NCBI RefSeq assembly: GCF_900129425.1
Contig: NZ_LT670817.1
Coordinates: forward strand, 7,468,001 to 7,532,000
Direction: 5' to 3'
Origin: Bradyrhizobium erythrophlei
GTDB taxonomy: Bacteria > Pseudomonadota > Alphaproteobacteria > Rhizobiales > Xanthobacteraceae
Length of the DNA: 64,000 bases
Of this stretch, positions 53,330 through 60,816 are shown in pieces. The notes under the pieces are model-generated. The model had not been told where the DNA came from. It saw only the letters and a program-made list of their open reading frames with translations, and searched no databases. Both the position numbers and the translations under genes were made by a program. The number at the start of each line of letters is the position of its first letter. The first letter of the stretch is position 1.

Positions 53330-53434
53330 GGCGAATGGCGAGTAGCGAATGGCGAATGGAAAAATCGGAACTCACTATCTACGTCTGATTTCTTCCTCCC
53401 CTATTCGCCATTCGCTACTCACTATTCGCCATTC
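53330..53434. repeat. Intergenic inverted repeat, family G (copy 1), running into tetR
   Basis: GGCGAATGGCGAGTAGCGAATGG at 53330 pairs with the complementary CCATTCGCTACTCACTATTCGCCATTC ending at 53434. The right arm overlaps the last residues of the TetR gene (stop at 53415), whose C-terminus ...GGMANSE is therefore coded by repeat sequence. Confidence 0.85.
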
Positions 53435-54065
53435 CCCCGCAAATCAGCGCTTCCATGTGCCTGATATATTGGCGGCAAACCTCATCGGTCACCGGCCCGA
53501 CGCCGGTCGCGCGCGACATCGCGTGACGGCCGAAAAACAGGTGGTCGCAGGCGCCGATCAGGCTGGTGTAGAACAGCACCGGATCGATATTGCGGAATTC
53601 GCCCGCCTTGATTCCTTCGGCGAGCAGGCGGCGATGGAAGTCCAGCAGCGGCGCGACAAAGAATTTCGAGACCTCGTCGGCGGCTGCCGCGCTGCTCTCA
53701 TGCAAGAGATAGTGGCTCAGCCGGTTCATGTAGGGAAACTGGTGATAGGCGCGGATGATTCCGGCGATGTGCAGCTTGAGTTTCGCCGTAGGCGCCATCG
53801 GCTGCGCCAGCAGGTATTCGAGTTGCGCCATTTCGGTGGCGGCATCGCGCGCCAACAGCGCCAGCAGCAGGCCATCCTTGTTGCCGAAGTGATACTTCAC
53901 CAACGCAGCGTTGACGCCGGACTTCTGCGCAATGTCGCTCAGGGACACCTCGATCGAGGAGCGCTCGATCATCAACTCGCTGGCGGCGACGAGGAGCTTC
54001 TCGGCGGTGGTATTTTTCGCCGCCACAAGCCTGTTCTGTACGCTGGTATTCAACTGTGATCCCAT
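53415..54065 (-). CDS. TetR-family transcriptional regulator
   Basis: 216 residues from ATG 54063-54065 (MGSQLNTSVQNRLVAAKNTTAEKLLVAASELM). The helix-turn-helix is in about 20-65 (IEVSLSDIAQKSGVNAALVKYHFGNKDGLLLALLA), with the usual TetR ligand domain after it; LSHYLLHESSAAAADEVSKFFVAPLLDFHRRLL resembles FadR/AcrR-type members that respond to acyl-CoA. Divergent from the thiolase gene (54214). Probably regulates both the leftward and rightward acyl-CoA genes. Its last few residues overlap a family G repeat. Confidence 0.9.
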   Translation of the reverse strand: MGSQLNTSVQNRLVAAKNTTAEKLLVAASELMIERSSIEVSLSDIAQKSGVNAALVKYHFGNKDGLLLALLARDAATEMAQLEYLLAQPMAPTAKLKLHIAGIIRAYHQFPYMNRLSHYLLHESSAAAADEVSKFFVAPLLDFHRRLLAEGIKAGEFRNIDPVLFYTSLIGACDHLFFGRHAMSRATGVGPVTDEVCRQYIRHMEALICGGMANSE

Positions 54066-54121
54066 CACCTGCCTGCCGGGAAATCCGCGCCGCAGATAAC
54101 CCGATGCGGGAGCCGCACTCA

Positions 54122-54213
54122 AGAGTTAATTGATTGATTGACTAAATCCCGCGGCATCACTTAAATCCGCGCCGACCTTCAAACACCACCCATAACAATC
54201 AGGGAGAACGCTC
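54122..54213. promoter_or_regulatory. Divergent promoter region, tetR / thiolase
   Basis: The 148-bp gap contains AGTTAATTGATTGATTGACTAAAT near 54124-54147, an AT-rich patch with a threefold ATTG run and a TTGACT element. Its partial symmetry is suggestive of a TetR operator, though no perfect palindrome was found. CAGGGAGAA before ATG 54214 is the thiolase SD. Confidence 0.45.
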
Positions 54214-55386
54214 ATGGCCGAGGCCTATATCGTCGCCGCCGCCCGCACCGCAGGCGGCCGCAAGGGAGGACGGCTCGCCGGCTGGCATCCGGCCGATCTC
54301 GCCGCTTCGGTGCTGGATTCGCTGGTCGAGCGCAGCGGTGTCGATCCCGAGCAGATCGAAGACGTCATCATGGGCTGCGTGATGCAGGCCGGCGAACAGT
54401 CCAACAACATCGCGCGCAATGCCATCATGGCTTCAAAACTGCCGGAAAGCGTGCCCGGCACCTCGGTCGACCGCCAATGCGGCTCGTCGCAACAGGCGCT
54501 GCATTTCGCGGCCCAGGCCGTGATGTCCGGCACCATGGACATCGTGATCGCCGCCGGCGTGGAGGCGATGACGCGGGTGCCGATGGGCCTCGCCTCGCAA
54601 TTGCCGGCCAAGAACGGTTTCGGCACCTACAAGAGCCCGAACATCGAGAAACGCTACCCGAACATCGTGTTCAGCCAGTTCACCGGCGCGGAAATGATGG
54701 CGGAGAAATACGGCCTCTCCAAAGACGAGCTCGACAACTACGCCTATGAGAGCCACCAGCGCGCCATCGCGGCGACCCAGGCCGGCAGGTTCAAGGACGA
54801 GATCATTCCGCTGCAGATCACCCGCGCTGACGGCTCGACCGACACCCATTCAATCGATGAAGGCATCCGCTTCGACGCCAGCCTCGAGGGCATCCGCAAC
54901 GTCAAGCTGATTGCGGAGAACGGCAAGCTCACCGCCGCCAGCGCCAGCCAGATCTGCGACGGCGCTTCCGGGGTGATGGTCGTCAACGAAAAGGGTTTGA
55001 AATCGCTCGGGCTCACACCGATGGCGCGGGTCCATCACATGACCATGATGGGCGGCGACCCCGTGATCATGCTGGATGCGCCGCTGCATGCCACCGAGCG
55101 CGCGCTGAAGAAGGCTGGCATGGGAATCGACGACATCGACCTGTTCGAGGTCAACGAGGCCTTTGCCTCGGTGCCGACGGCATGGCTGAAGACCACTGGC
55201 GCCGATCCGGCAAAACTCAACGTCAACGGCGGCGCCATCGCGCTCGGCCATCCCCTCGGCTGCTCCGGCACCAAGCTGATGACCACGCTGGTCAACGCCC
55301 TCAAGCAGCGCAACAAGCGCTACGGCCTGCAGACCATGTGCGAAGGCGGCGGCATGGCCAATGTGACCATCGTGGAGCGATTGTAG
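54214..55386 (+). CDS. Acetyl-CoA C-acyltransferase (thiolase)
   Basis: 390 residues; Cys89 in DRQCGSSQQAL, GHPLGCSGTK histidine motif and MCEGGGMAN second cysteine are present. The NGFGTYKSPNIEKRYPN and VEAMTRVPMG segments fit degradative thiolase I/II of fatty-acid oxidation. It is divergent from tetR and precedes a CoA synthetase gene, with a family G repeat between them. It could also serve the hydroxycinnamate pathway, which lacks its own thiolase. Confidence 0.93.
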   Translation: MAEAYIVAAARTAGGRKGGRLAGWHPADLAASVLDSLVERSGVDPEQIEDVIMGCVMQAGEQSNNIARNAIMASKLPESVPGTSVDRQCGSSQQALHFAAQAVMSGTMDIVIAAGVEAMTRVPMGLASQLPAKNGFGTYKSPNIEKRYPNIVFSQFTGAEMMAEKYGLSKDELDNYAYESHQRAIAATQAGRFKDEIIPLQITRADGSTDTHSIDEGIRFDASLEGIRNVKLIAENGKLTAASASQICDGASGVMVVNEKGLKSLGLTPMARVHHMTMMGGDPVIMLDAPLHATERALKKAGMGIDDIDLFEVNEAFASVPTAWLKTTGADPAKLNVNGGAIALGHPLGCSGTKLMTTLVNALKQRNKRYGLQTMCEGGGMANVTIVERL

Positions 55387-55391
55387 GAAGA

Positions 55392-55485
55392 GGCGAATAG
55401 CGAGTGGCGAATAGCGAATGGTGAGCGGGTGAAGGGAACACGATCCCCTTCTTCCCTATTCGCCATTCGCTATTCGCCATTCGCC
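55392..55485. repeat. Intergenic inverted repeat, family G (copy 2)
   Basis: GGCGAATAGCGAGTGGCGAATAGCGAATGG pairs with CCATTCGCTATTCGCCATTCGCC around a short centre. Same family as 53330-53434. Confidence 0.85.
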
Positions 55486-55501
55486 CCCTTGAGGAACCCC
55501 C

Positions 55502-57046
55502 ATGACGCACCCGTCGATCCACGCCCGCACCCAGCCGGACAAGATCGCCTATCAGATGGCTGGCAGCGGCAAGGCGATCAGCTATCGCGAGCTCGATGAA
55601 TTGTCGAACCAGGGCGCGCAGCTGTTTCGATCGCTCGGCCTGAAAGGGGGCGATCACGTCGCGTTCCTGATCGAGAACCGGCTGGCGTTCATGGAGATCT
55701 GCTGGGCGGCGCAGCGCAGCGGGCTGTATTACACCGCGATCAGCCGTTACCTGACCCAGGACGAGATCGCCTACATCGTCCGGGATTGCGGCGCGCGCGT
55801 CGTCATCACCTCGCCGACATGCGCCGACCAGATCAAGGGGCTGGTCACGGGCGCGCCTAATGAACCGGTGTTCTACATGATCGATGAGCCATTGCCCGGC
55901 TTTCGCTCATGGGACAAGGAAGCCATGGCGCAGCCGACCACGCCAATCGCGGACGAAGTTGCCGGCTATGACATGCTGTATTCGTCGGGCACCACAGGGC
56001 GGCCCAAGGGCATCAAGCGTCAGTCCGAGCACAACCCGATCGACCTGCCGAATCCGTTCCTGAAAATTCTCTGCGCCGATATGTGCGGCATGAAGGCCGA
56101 CAGCGTCTATCTGTCGCCGGCGCCGCTGTATCACGCCGCACCCCTGCGATTCAACATGATGGCGATCACGCTCGGCGGCACCTCGATCATCATGGAATCG
56201 TTCGACGCCGAGGCGTTTTTGCGCCTCGTCGAGAAGCACAAGATCACGCAGTCGCAACTGGTGCCGACCATGTTCGTGCGCATGCTGAAACTCCCCGAAG
56301 AGGTTCGGCGGCGCTACGACGTCTCGTCGCTGAAGGGCGCGATCCACGCCGCCGCACCCTGCCCGGTCGACGTCAAGGCCAGGATGATCGAATGGTGGGG
56401 ACCGATCCTGATCGAGTATTACGCCGGCTCCGAGGGCAACGGCGTCACCGTTTCCACCTCGCAACAATGGCTTGATCACCGCGGTACCGTCGGCCGCGCG
56501 GTGGTCGGCAAGGTCAGGATATCCGACGAGAACGACCAGGAATTGCCGGCGGGGCAGATCGGCACGGTGTATTTCGCCGACGCCCCGGTGTTTTCCTATC
56601 ACAACGATCCCGAGAAGACGAAGCGGGCCTACAACGCCAGGGGCTGGTCGACGCTCGGCGACGTCGGCTATCTCGACGACGAGGGCTTTCTCTACCTCAC
56701 CGATCGCAAGTCCTACATGATCATCTCCGGCGGAGTGAACATCTATCCGCAGGAGACCGAGGACGTGCTGATCACCCACCCCGAAATCGCCGATGTCGCG
56801 GTGTTCGGCGTGCCGAACGAGGAGATGGGCGAGGAGGTCAAGGCGGTGGTGCAGCCGCACGACATGGCGCGCGCGGGGAAGGAACTGGAAGCCGAACTGA
56901 TCTTGTTCTGCCGCAAGCATCTGTCGCCGATCAAATGCCCCAAGAGTATCGACTTCGAAGCCGAGTTGCCGCGCACGCCCACCGGCAAGCTGGTGAAGCG
57001 GCATCTGCGCGACAAATACTGGCCGAAGACGGTGGTGCGGGTATGA
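55502..57046 (+). CDS. Acyl-CoA synthetase (AMP-forming)
   Basis: 514 residues. AMP-binding motifs: LYSSGTTGRPKGIKRQ (ATP binding), EYYAGSEGNGVTVS, FLYLTDRKSYMIISGGVNIYPQ hinge, and the catalytic lysine in PRTPTGKLVKRHL. The unusual HAAAPCPVDVKARMIEWWGP and the short N-terminus resemble FadD3/FadD-like proteins. Activates an acid for the TetR-linked pathway; the substrate is not readable. Followed by a family D repeat. Confidence 0.9.
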   Translation: MTHPSIHARTQPDKIAYQMAGSGKAISYRELDELSNQGAQLFRSLGLKGGDHVAFLIENRLAFMEICWAAQRSGLYYTAISRYLTQDEIAYIVRDCGARVVITSPTCADQIKGLVTGAPNEPVFYMIDEPLPGFRSWDKEAMAQPTTPIADEVAGYDMLYSSGTTGRPKGIKRQSEHNPIDLPNPFLKILCADMCGMKADSVYLSPAPLYHAAPLRFNMMAITLGGTSIIMESFDAEAFLRLVEKHKITQSQLVPTMFVRMLKLPEEVRRRYDVSSLKGAIHAAAPCPVDVKARMIEWWGPILIEYYAGSEGNGVTVSTSQQWLDHRGTVGRAVVGKVRISDENDQELPAGQIGTVYFADAPVFSYHNDPEKTKRAYNARGWSTLGDVGYLDDEGFLYLTDRKSYMIISGGVNIYPQETEDVLITHPEIADVAVFGVPNEEMGEEVKAVVQPHDMARAGKELEAELILFCRKHLSPIKCPKSIDFEAELPRTPTGKLVKRHLRDKYWPKTVVRV

Positions 57047-57085
57047 GGCGCGCTGCGCTTTCGCCCGCCTTACGGCTAGCACGGA

Positions 57086-57185
57086 CCTCATCCTGAGGAG
57101 CGCGCCCTTGCGCGCGTCTCGAAGGATGAGCGATACATTCCACACATGGTTCGAGACGGCGCTGACGCGCCTCCTCACCATGAGG
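57086..57185. repeat. Intergenic double hairpin, family D (copy 3)
   Basis: CCTCATCCTGAGGAGCGCGCCC...GCGCGTCTCGAAGGATGAG is followed by ATGGTTCGAGACGGCG pairing with CGCCTCCTCACCATGAGG. It lies between the synthetase and the hydrolase genes. Confidence 0.82.
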
Positions 57186-57202
57186 ATCGGAGTGCACGGC
57201 CC

Positions 57203-58387
57203 ATGAACACCACAACTGATCTTCCCGACGTCCCGCTTCCTCCCGGCATCCGCTCGCGCTACGTCGATAACATCAACGGCCTGCGCGTGCATGTGCTCGA
57301 AGCCGGTTACGAAACCGAAGGCCGGCCTTGCGTGCTGCTGCTGCACGGCTTTCCCGAACTCGCCTTTAGCTGGCGCAAGGTGATGCCGGCGCTGGCAGAG
57401 GCCGGCTATCACGTGATCGCGCCGGACCAGCGCGGCTACGGCCGCACCACCGGCTGGGACGCCAACTATGACGGCGACCTCAACTCGTTCCGGCTGCTCA
57501 ATCTGGTGCGCGACGCGCTTGGCCTGGTGTCGGCATTCGACTATCGCAGCGTCGATGCCGTGATCGGACATGATTTCGGCAGTTCGGTCGCCGCATGGTG
57601 CGCGCTGGTGCGCCCCGACGTGTTTCGATCGGTCGCGCTGATGAGCGCGCCGTTCGCCGGCCCGCCACAGCTCGCCTTCGATACCGCGGATAAGCCCTTC
57701 AGGCCCAAGCCGGAGGATCCCGTGCACCGCGAACTCGCGGCGCTGCCGCGTCCGCGAAAACATTATCAATGGTACTACTCGACCCCTGAGGCCAATGCCG
57801 ATATGCACCGCGCCCCGCAGGGCGTGCACGATTTCCTGCGCGCCTATTATCATCACAAGAGCGCGGACTGGAAAGCCAACACGCCCTACCCGCTGAAATC
57901 ATGGTCGGCGAACGAATTGGCAAAACTGCCGACCTATTACGTGATGGATTTTTCGAAAAACATGGCCGAGACGGTGGCTGAGGAAATGCCGTCGGCCGAG
58001 GCCATCGCTGCCAATAAATGGCTGCCCGACAGCGAACTGTCCTTCTACGGCGGCGAATATGCCCGCACCGGATTCCAGGGCGGACTGCAATGGTATCGCT
58101 GCGGCACCTCCGGCGCGTTCACGGCCGAGCTTGAGACATTTTCCGGCCGCCAAATCGACGTGCCCTCGTGCTTCATCTCGGGCCAGAAGGATTGGGGCAC
58201 TTATCAGCGCCCAGGCGTGTTCGAGACAATGCAAAGAAGCGCCTGCACACGGATGCTCGGCTGTCATCTGGTCGAGGGCGCCGGCCACTGGGTGCAGCAG
58301 GAGCAGCCGGCGCAGGTGAGCCGGCTGCTGCTGGAATTCATGAAGCAGGCCCGGCAGCGCGCCGCCCGCCAAGCCATTGTTACCTGA
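57203..58387 (+). CDS. Epoxide-hydrolase-like alpha/beta hydrolase
   Basis: 394 residues from ATG 57203. Alpha/beta-hydrolase motifs: HGFPELAFSWRKVMPAL (oxyanion hole), IAPDQRGYGRTTG, nucleophile Asp in IGHDFGSSVAAWCAL, and catalytic His in GAGHWVQQEQP near the C-terminus. The GGEYARTGFQGGLQWYRC block, with its Tyr, resembles soluble epoxide hydrolases. Its 3' end (from about 58155) is duplicated downstream at 59000-59200. Substrate unknown. It is transcribed with the synthetase gene direction but separated by a repeat. Confidence 0.87.
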   Translation: MNTTTDLPDVPLPPGIRSRYVDNINGLRVHVLEAGYETEGRPCVLLLHGFPELAFSWRKVMPALAEAGYHVIAPDQRGYGRTTGWDANYDGDLNSFRLLNLVRDALGLVSAFDYRSVDAVIGHDFGSSVAAWCALVRPDVFRSVALMSAPFAGPPQLAFDTADKPFRPKPEDPVHRELAALPRPRKHYQWYYSTPEANADMHRAPQGVHDFLRAYYHHKSADWKANTPYPLKSWSANELAKLPTYYVMDFSKNMAETVAEEMPSAEAIAANKWLPDSELSFYGGEYARTGFQGGLQWYRCGTSGAFTAELETFSGRQIDVPSCFISGQKDWGTYQRPGVFETMQRSACTRMLGCHLVEGAGHWVQQEQPAQVSRLLLEFMKQARQRAARQAIVT

Positions 58388-58478
58388 ATCAACCGCAGAT
58401 TGCGTTGGGAACCTTTTCCGGATACCGGCGTTGCCGACTACCGGGTAATGCGCCCGGCGACAGTCATTGGAGAGAACT

Positions 58479-58817
58479 ATGGAAAAGAAGATCGCAGGAC
58501 TTTTGGGAGCGATGGCGACGCTCGGAGCATTCAGTGCCGCCCAGGCCGCGCCCATTCCAAGTCCGGCGCCGACCGACGTGCTGAGGGCCAATTCGTTTAC
58601 CGACCTGCTCGAGCCGATCCCGAACGCCGCGGCGCTGTTGCAGGCTGTCGACGAATCAGGGCCGGTCTCGTCAGCCGACGGAAACGTCCAGCTGGTGCAG
58701 TACCACCATCATCACCACCATCATCACCATGCCTATCGCCGGGTCGTTCCCCGCATCATCATAGCGCCTCGCCGCCATCATCATCACCACCACCATCATT
58801 ACCACAATCACTACTGA
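58479..58817 (+). CDS. Small secreted His-rich protein 1
   Basis: 112 residues from ATG 58479 (GGAGAG six bases upstream). Signal peptide MEKKIAGLLGAMATLGAFSAAQA (about 1-23). Then an acidic, helical middle (PSPAPTDVLRANSFTDLLEPIPNAAALLQAVDES) and two histidine runs of nine and eight (ending YHNHY). Such tracts bind Ni, Zn, Cu or Co; a periplasmic metal sponge or chaperone is the natural guess. It is duplicated at 59321. Followed by a strong terminator. Confidence 0.8.
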   Translation: MEKKIAGLLGAMATLGAFSAAQAAPIPSPAPTDVLRANSFTDLLEPIPNAAALLQAVDESGPVSSADGNVQLVQYHHHHHHHHHAYRRVVPRIIIAPRRHHHHHHHHYHNHY

Positions 58818-58860
58818 TAATCGACGCGACGATTGAAGTCGCGTGCCATCAGATGATGAG

Positions 58861-58887
58861 AAACAGGACCTCCGGGTCCTGTTTTTT
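58861..58887 (+). terminator. Rho-independent terminator after His-rich gene 1
   Basis: AAACAGGACC (58861-58870), loop TCCG, GGTCCTGTTT (58875-58884) followed by TTT. Identical stem and loop to the terminator at 59719. Confidence 0.92.
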
Positions 58888-58940
58888 GAGCTGGCGAGGA
58901 TGTTTCAGGCTGGGTCGAATCCGCATCGCGCATCCAACCG

Positions 58941-58982
58941 CCCCAAGGTTCGAGACGCGCGGCGAAGGAGCCGCTCCTCAGA
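58941..58982. repeat. Family D repeat remnant
   Basis: CCAAGGTTCGAGACGCGCGGC...GCCGCTCCTCAGAG is one arm pair of a family D element without its second hairpin. It lies exactly at the junction of the duplicated segment. Confidence 0.6.
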
Positions 58983-58999
58983 GTCTGACCGAAAAAGCA

Positions 59000-59200
59000 G
59001 TCATCTCCGGTGAACAGGACTGGGGCACTTATCAACGTCCCGGCGTATATGAGGCGATGCAGGCGACCGCCTGCACCCGCATGCTCGGCTGTCATCTGGT
59101 TGCCGGCGCCGGTCACTGGGTCCAGCAGGAGCAGCCCGAGCAGGTGAGTGACTTATTGTTGCAATTCGTAAAGCAGGCCAGAGAACGTCTGGCTCGTTAG
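59000..59200 (+). pseudogene. Duplicated 3' fragment of the epoxide-hydrolase-like gene
   Basis: This frame encodes VISGEQDWGTYQRPGVYEAM... to GAGHWVQQEQPEQVSDLLLQFVKQARERLAR and a stop at 59198-59200. It is clearly homologous to the last 66 residues or so of the hydrolase at 57203 (FISGQKDWGTYQRPGVFETM ... GHWVQQEQPAQVSRLLLEFMKQARQ). It lacks the nucleophile and the rest of the fold, so it cannot be a functional enzyme. The gap 58818-59320 otherwise holds a terminator, the family D remnant and the promoter of His-rich gene 2. Confidence 0.9.
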
Positions 59201-59320
59201 TTCATCACCTGTTCATTTCGGTCTGACATCATGGCGAGATCGTCGCTGGAACGATCTCCGGGTAGCAACGTTTTTCGACTACCGGGCGTTGCGCTCGGCG
59301 ACAGTCACTGGAGAAGAACT

Positions 59321-59695
59321 ATGGAAAAGAAGATCGCTGGACTTTTGGGAGCGATGGCGACGCTCGGAGCATTCAACGCCGCGCAAGCCACGCCAATTCC
59401 TGGTCCGGCACCGACAGACGTGCTGAGGGCCAATTCCTTCGCCGACCTTCTCGAGCCGATCCCGAACGCCGCTGCGCTGCTGCAGGCTGTCGATGAATCT
59501 GCGCCGGTCCCGTCAGCGGACGAAAATGTCCAGCTTGCTCAGTTCTATTACCCTCACCACCACCATCATCATCATCATCACCACCATAGCTTCTATCCGA
59601 GGTATGCGCCCCGGGTGGTGATCGTGCCGCCGCGATACCGCCGATACCACCATCATCACCATCACCACCATCATCACAGCTTCTACCGCTATTGA
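59321..59695 (+). CDS. Small secreted His-rich protein 2
   Basis: 124 residues, paralogue of the protein at 58479: MEKKIAGLLGAMATLGAFNAAQA signal peptide, then TPIPGPAPTDVLRANSFADLLEPIPNAAALLQAVDES. Two His runs of eleven and ten, linked by SFYPRYAPRVVIVPPRYRRY, end the protein. Histidine number and spacing differ from copy 1, so the runs are expanding or contracting. Upstream sequence (GACTACCGGG..GGCGACAGTCA.TGGAGA) is also shared with copy 1. Metal binding in the periplasm is the inferred function. Confidence 0.82.
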   Translation: MEKKIAGLLGAMATLGAFNAAQATPIPGPAPTDVLRANSFADLLEPIPNAAALLQAVDESAPVPSADENVQLAQFYYPHHHHHHHHHHHSFYPRYAPRVVIVPPRYRRYHHHHHHHHHHSFYRY

Positions 59696-59718
59696 GGTTG
59701 TGCAATCGATGACGATTT

Positions 59719-59746
59719 AAACAGGACCTCCGGGTCCTGTTTTTTT
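59719..59746 (+). terminator. Rho-independent terminator after His-rich gene 2
   Basis: AAACAGGACC (59719-59728), loop TCCG, GGTCCTGTTT (59733-59742), then TTTT. It is the duplicate of 58861-58887. Confidence 0.92.
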
Positions 59747-59787
59747 GTGCTGTCCAGGGCGCGTGAATCATAATCGCGCATTCAACG

Positions 59788-59892
59788 ACCCCATGGTTCG
59801 AGACGCGCGGCGTTGCCACGCCCTTCGCCATAGGAGGTTTAGAGGACCTCATCCTGAGGAGCATCGCGTGGCGATGCGTCTCGAAGGATGAA
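59788..59892. repeat. Family D repeat (copy 4)
   Basis: CATGGTTCGAGACGCGCGGC (59793 onward), then CCTCATCCTGAGGAGCATCGCG pairing with CGATGCGTCTCGAAGGATGA (59847-59892). It follows the second His-rich gene and its terminator. Confidence 0.75.
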
Positions 59893-59912
59893 GCCACGGG
59901 GCTGGAGAATGC

Positions 59913-60635
59913 TCAATCCTCGCGAGCTTTTTCCTTCGCGGCGCGATGCAGATGCCGGTAGATGCCGTCGAACACGGTGTCGGTCGAGGAAGTCCATTCG
60001 GTGCCGGCCGCCAGCGTCGGCCGGTTGGCATAGATCCGTCGCGCCTGCAGCTCGCGCTCGGCGGATTCCTCCTCGCCCATCGGCTCGAGGTCGAAGGAGG
60101 CTTCCTCCGGGATGACGATGATCTGCGCGAACGGCTCGTTGTGACGGAAAATATGGGTGCGGCCCTCGGCCGGCGCCTTGAAGACCGTAAAGAACATCAT
60201 CGGCCACCAATTGCGCACCAGCGCCGGCACCGCGATCGGCACGGTGTCGGTGCGGTCGGTATAGAACCGGGGGTGGGGCTCGGTCCTGATCGCCATGCCC
60301 TTTTCGACCTTGAGATCGAGGAGGATCTGGTAAGTATAAAAATGATCGCCGAAGTTTCGAAACGGCGGCCACTGCACGCCGCCCTCCGGCGCCGGTCCCC
60401 AGTCGCCCTCCAGTATCAAACGGCCGTCCCTGGTGCTGACGTGCAGTTCGTTGTCGTAGGGGTAAAACAATTCGATCCCGTATTGCGCACCCTCCGAGAA
60501 CGGAACGCAATGCCACACCTGTTCGCGCGATCCGTCCGCGCGCGGTTCGCGCTTGCCGGCCCATCCGGGAATCTCGAGCCTGGTTCGGCGCGGCGCCAGC
60601 CGCGGATCGTTCAAGCGGTATTTGACCTTGTCCAT
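59913..60635 (-). CDS. Hypothetical protein, 240 aa, conserved-looking
   Basis: 240 residues from ATG 60633-60635, with CGGAG six bases upstream. No signal peptide or membrane segment. It is rich in Trp, Tyr and Pro (WHCVPFSEGAQYGIELFYPYDN, GDWGPAPEGGVQWPPFRNFGDHFYTYQ, VPALVRNWWPMMFFTVFKAPAEGRTHIF). I do not recognise the family. The regular GxYELFYPYDNELHV-like strands suggest a beta-rich fold. It is divergent from mbfA, starting 145 bp from the ICE palindrome. Confidence 0.75.
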   Translation of the reverse strand: MDKVKYRLNDPRLAPRRTRLEIPGWAGKREPRADGSREQVWHCVPFSEGAQYGIELFYPYDNELHVSTRDGRLILEGDWGPAPEGGVQWPPFRNFGDHFYTYQILLDLKVEKGMAIRTEPHPRFYTDRTDTVPIAVPALVRNWWPMMFFTVFKAPAEGRTHIFRHNEPFAQIIVIPEEASFDLEPMGEEESAERELQARRIYANRPTLAAGTEWTSSTDTVFDGIYRHLHRAAKEKARED

Positions 60636-60779
60636 AAAAGCTCCGGATCGATGTGACGCTGCTATAGGAACTCGAACGAACACCGACCGCAACAGTTCCA
60701 GCCTGCAAGACAGGGGAGAAACCCCGAAAGCAGCTCTCCGCCGATCGGATTTGACCCCGCCGGGTTCAGCCCCTATATC

Positions 60780-60796
60780 TTTAGAACCATTCTAAA
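60780..60796. promoter_or_regulatory. Iron control element (Irr box) upstream of mbfA
   Basis: TTTAGAA-CCA-TTCTAAA is a perfect 7-3-7 inverted repeat 21 bp before the mbfA ATG at 60817. It matches the ICE pattern bound by the iron regulator Irr in Bradyrhizobium. Its closeness to the start implies repression under low iron, as reported for mbfA in B. japonicum. Confidence 0.9.
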
Positions 60797-60816
60797 AACT
60801 CACTCAGGAAGTTCCG

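Noticed and set aside
53330..55485. CRISPR-like array from the GGCGAATAGCGAATGG units
   Set aside because: Units are inverted arms of hairpin elements, not direct repeats with unique spacers, and no cas gene is near.
58400..59200. 266-codon frame containing the hydrolase fragment as a real gene
   Set aside because: Only the last 66 codons resemble protein, and they match the C-terminus of the upstream hydrolase; the rest is out-of-frame reading of the His-rich gene.
58690..59690. Histidine runs as vector His-tag contamination
   Set aside because: Runs use mixed CAC/CAT codons, sit in genes with native signal peptides, shared promoters and terminators, and occur twice with different lengths.
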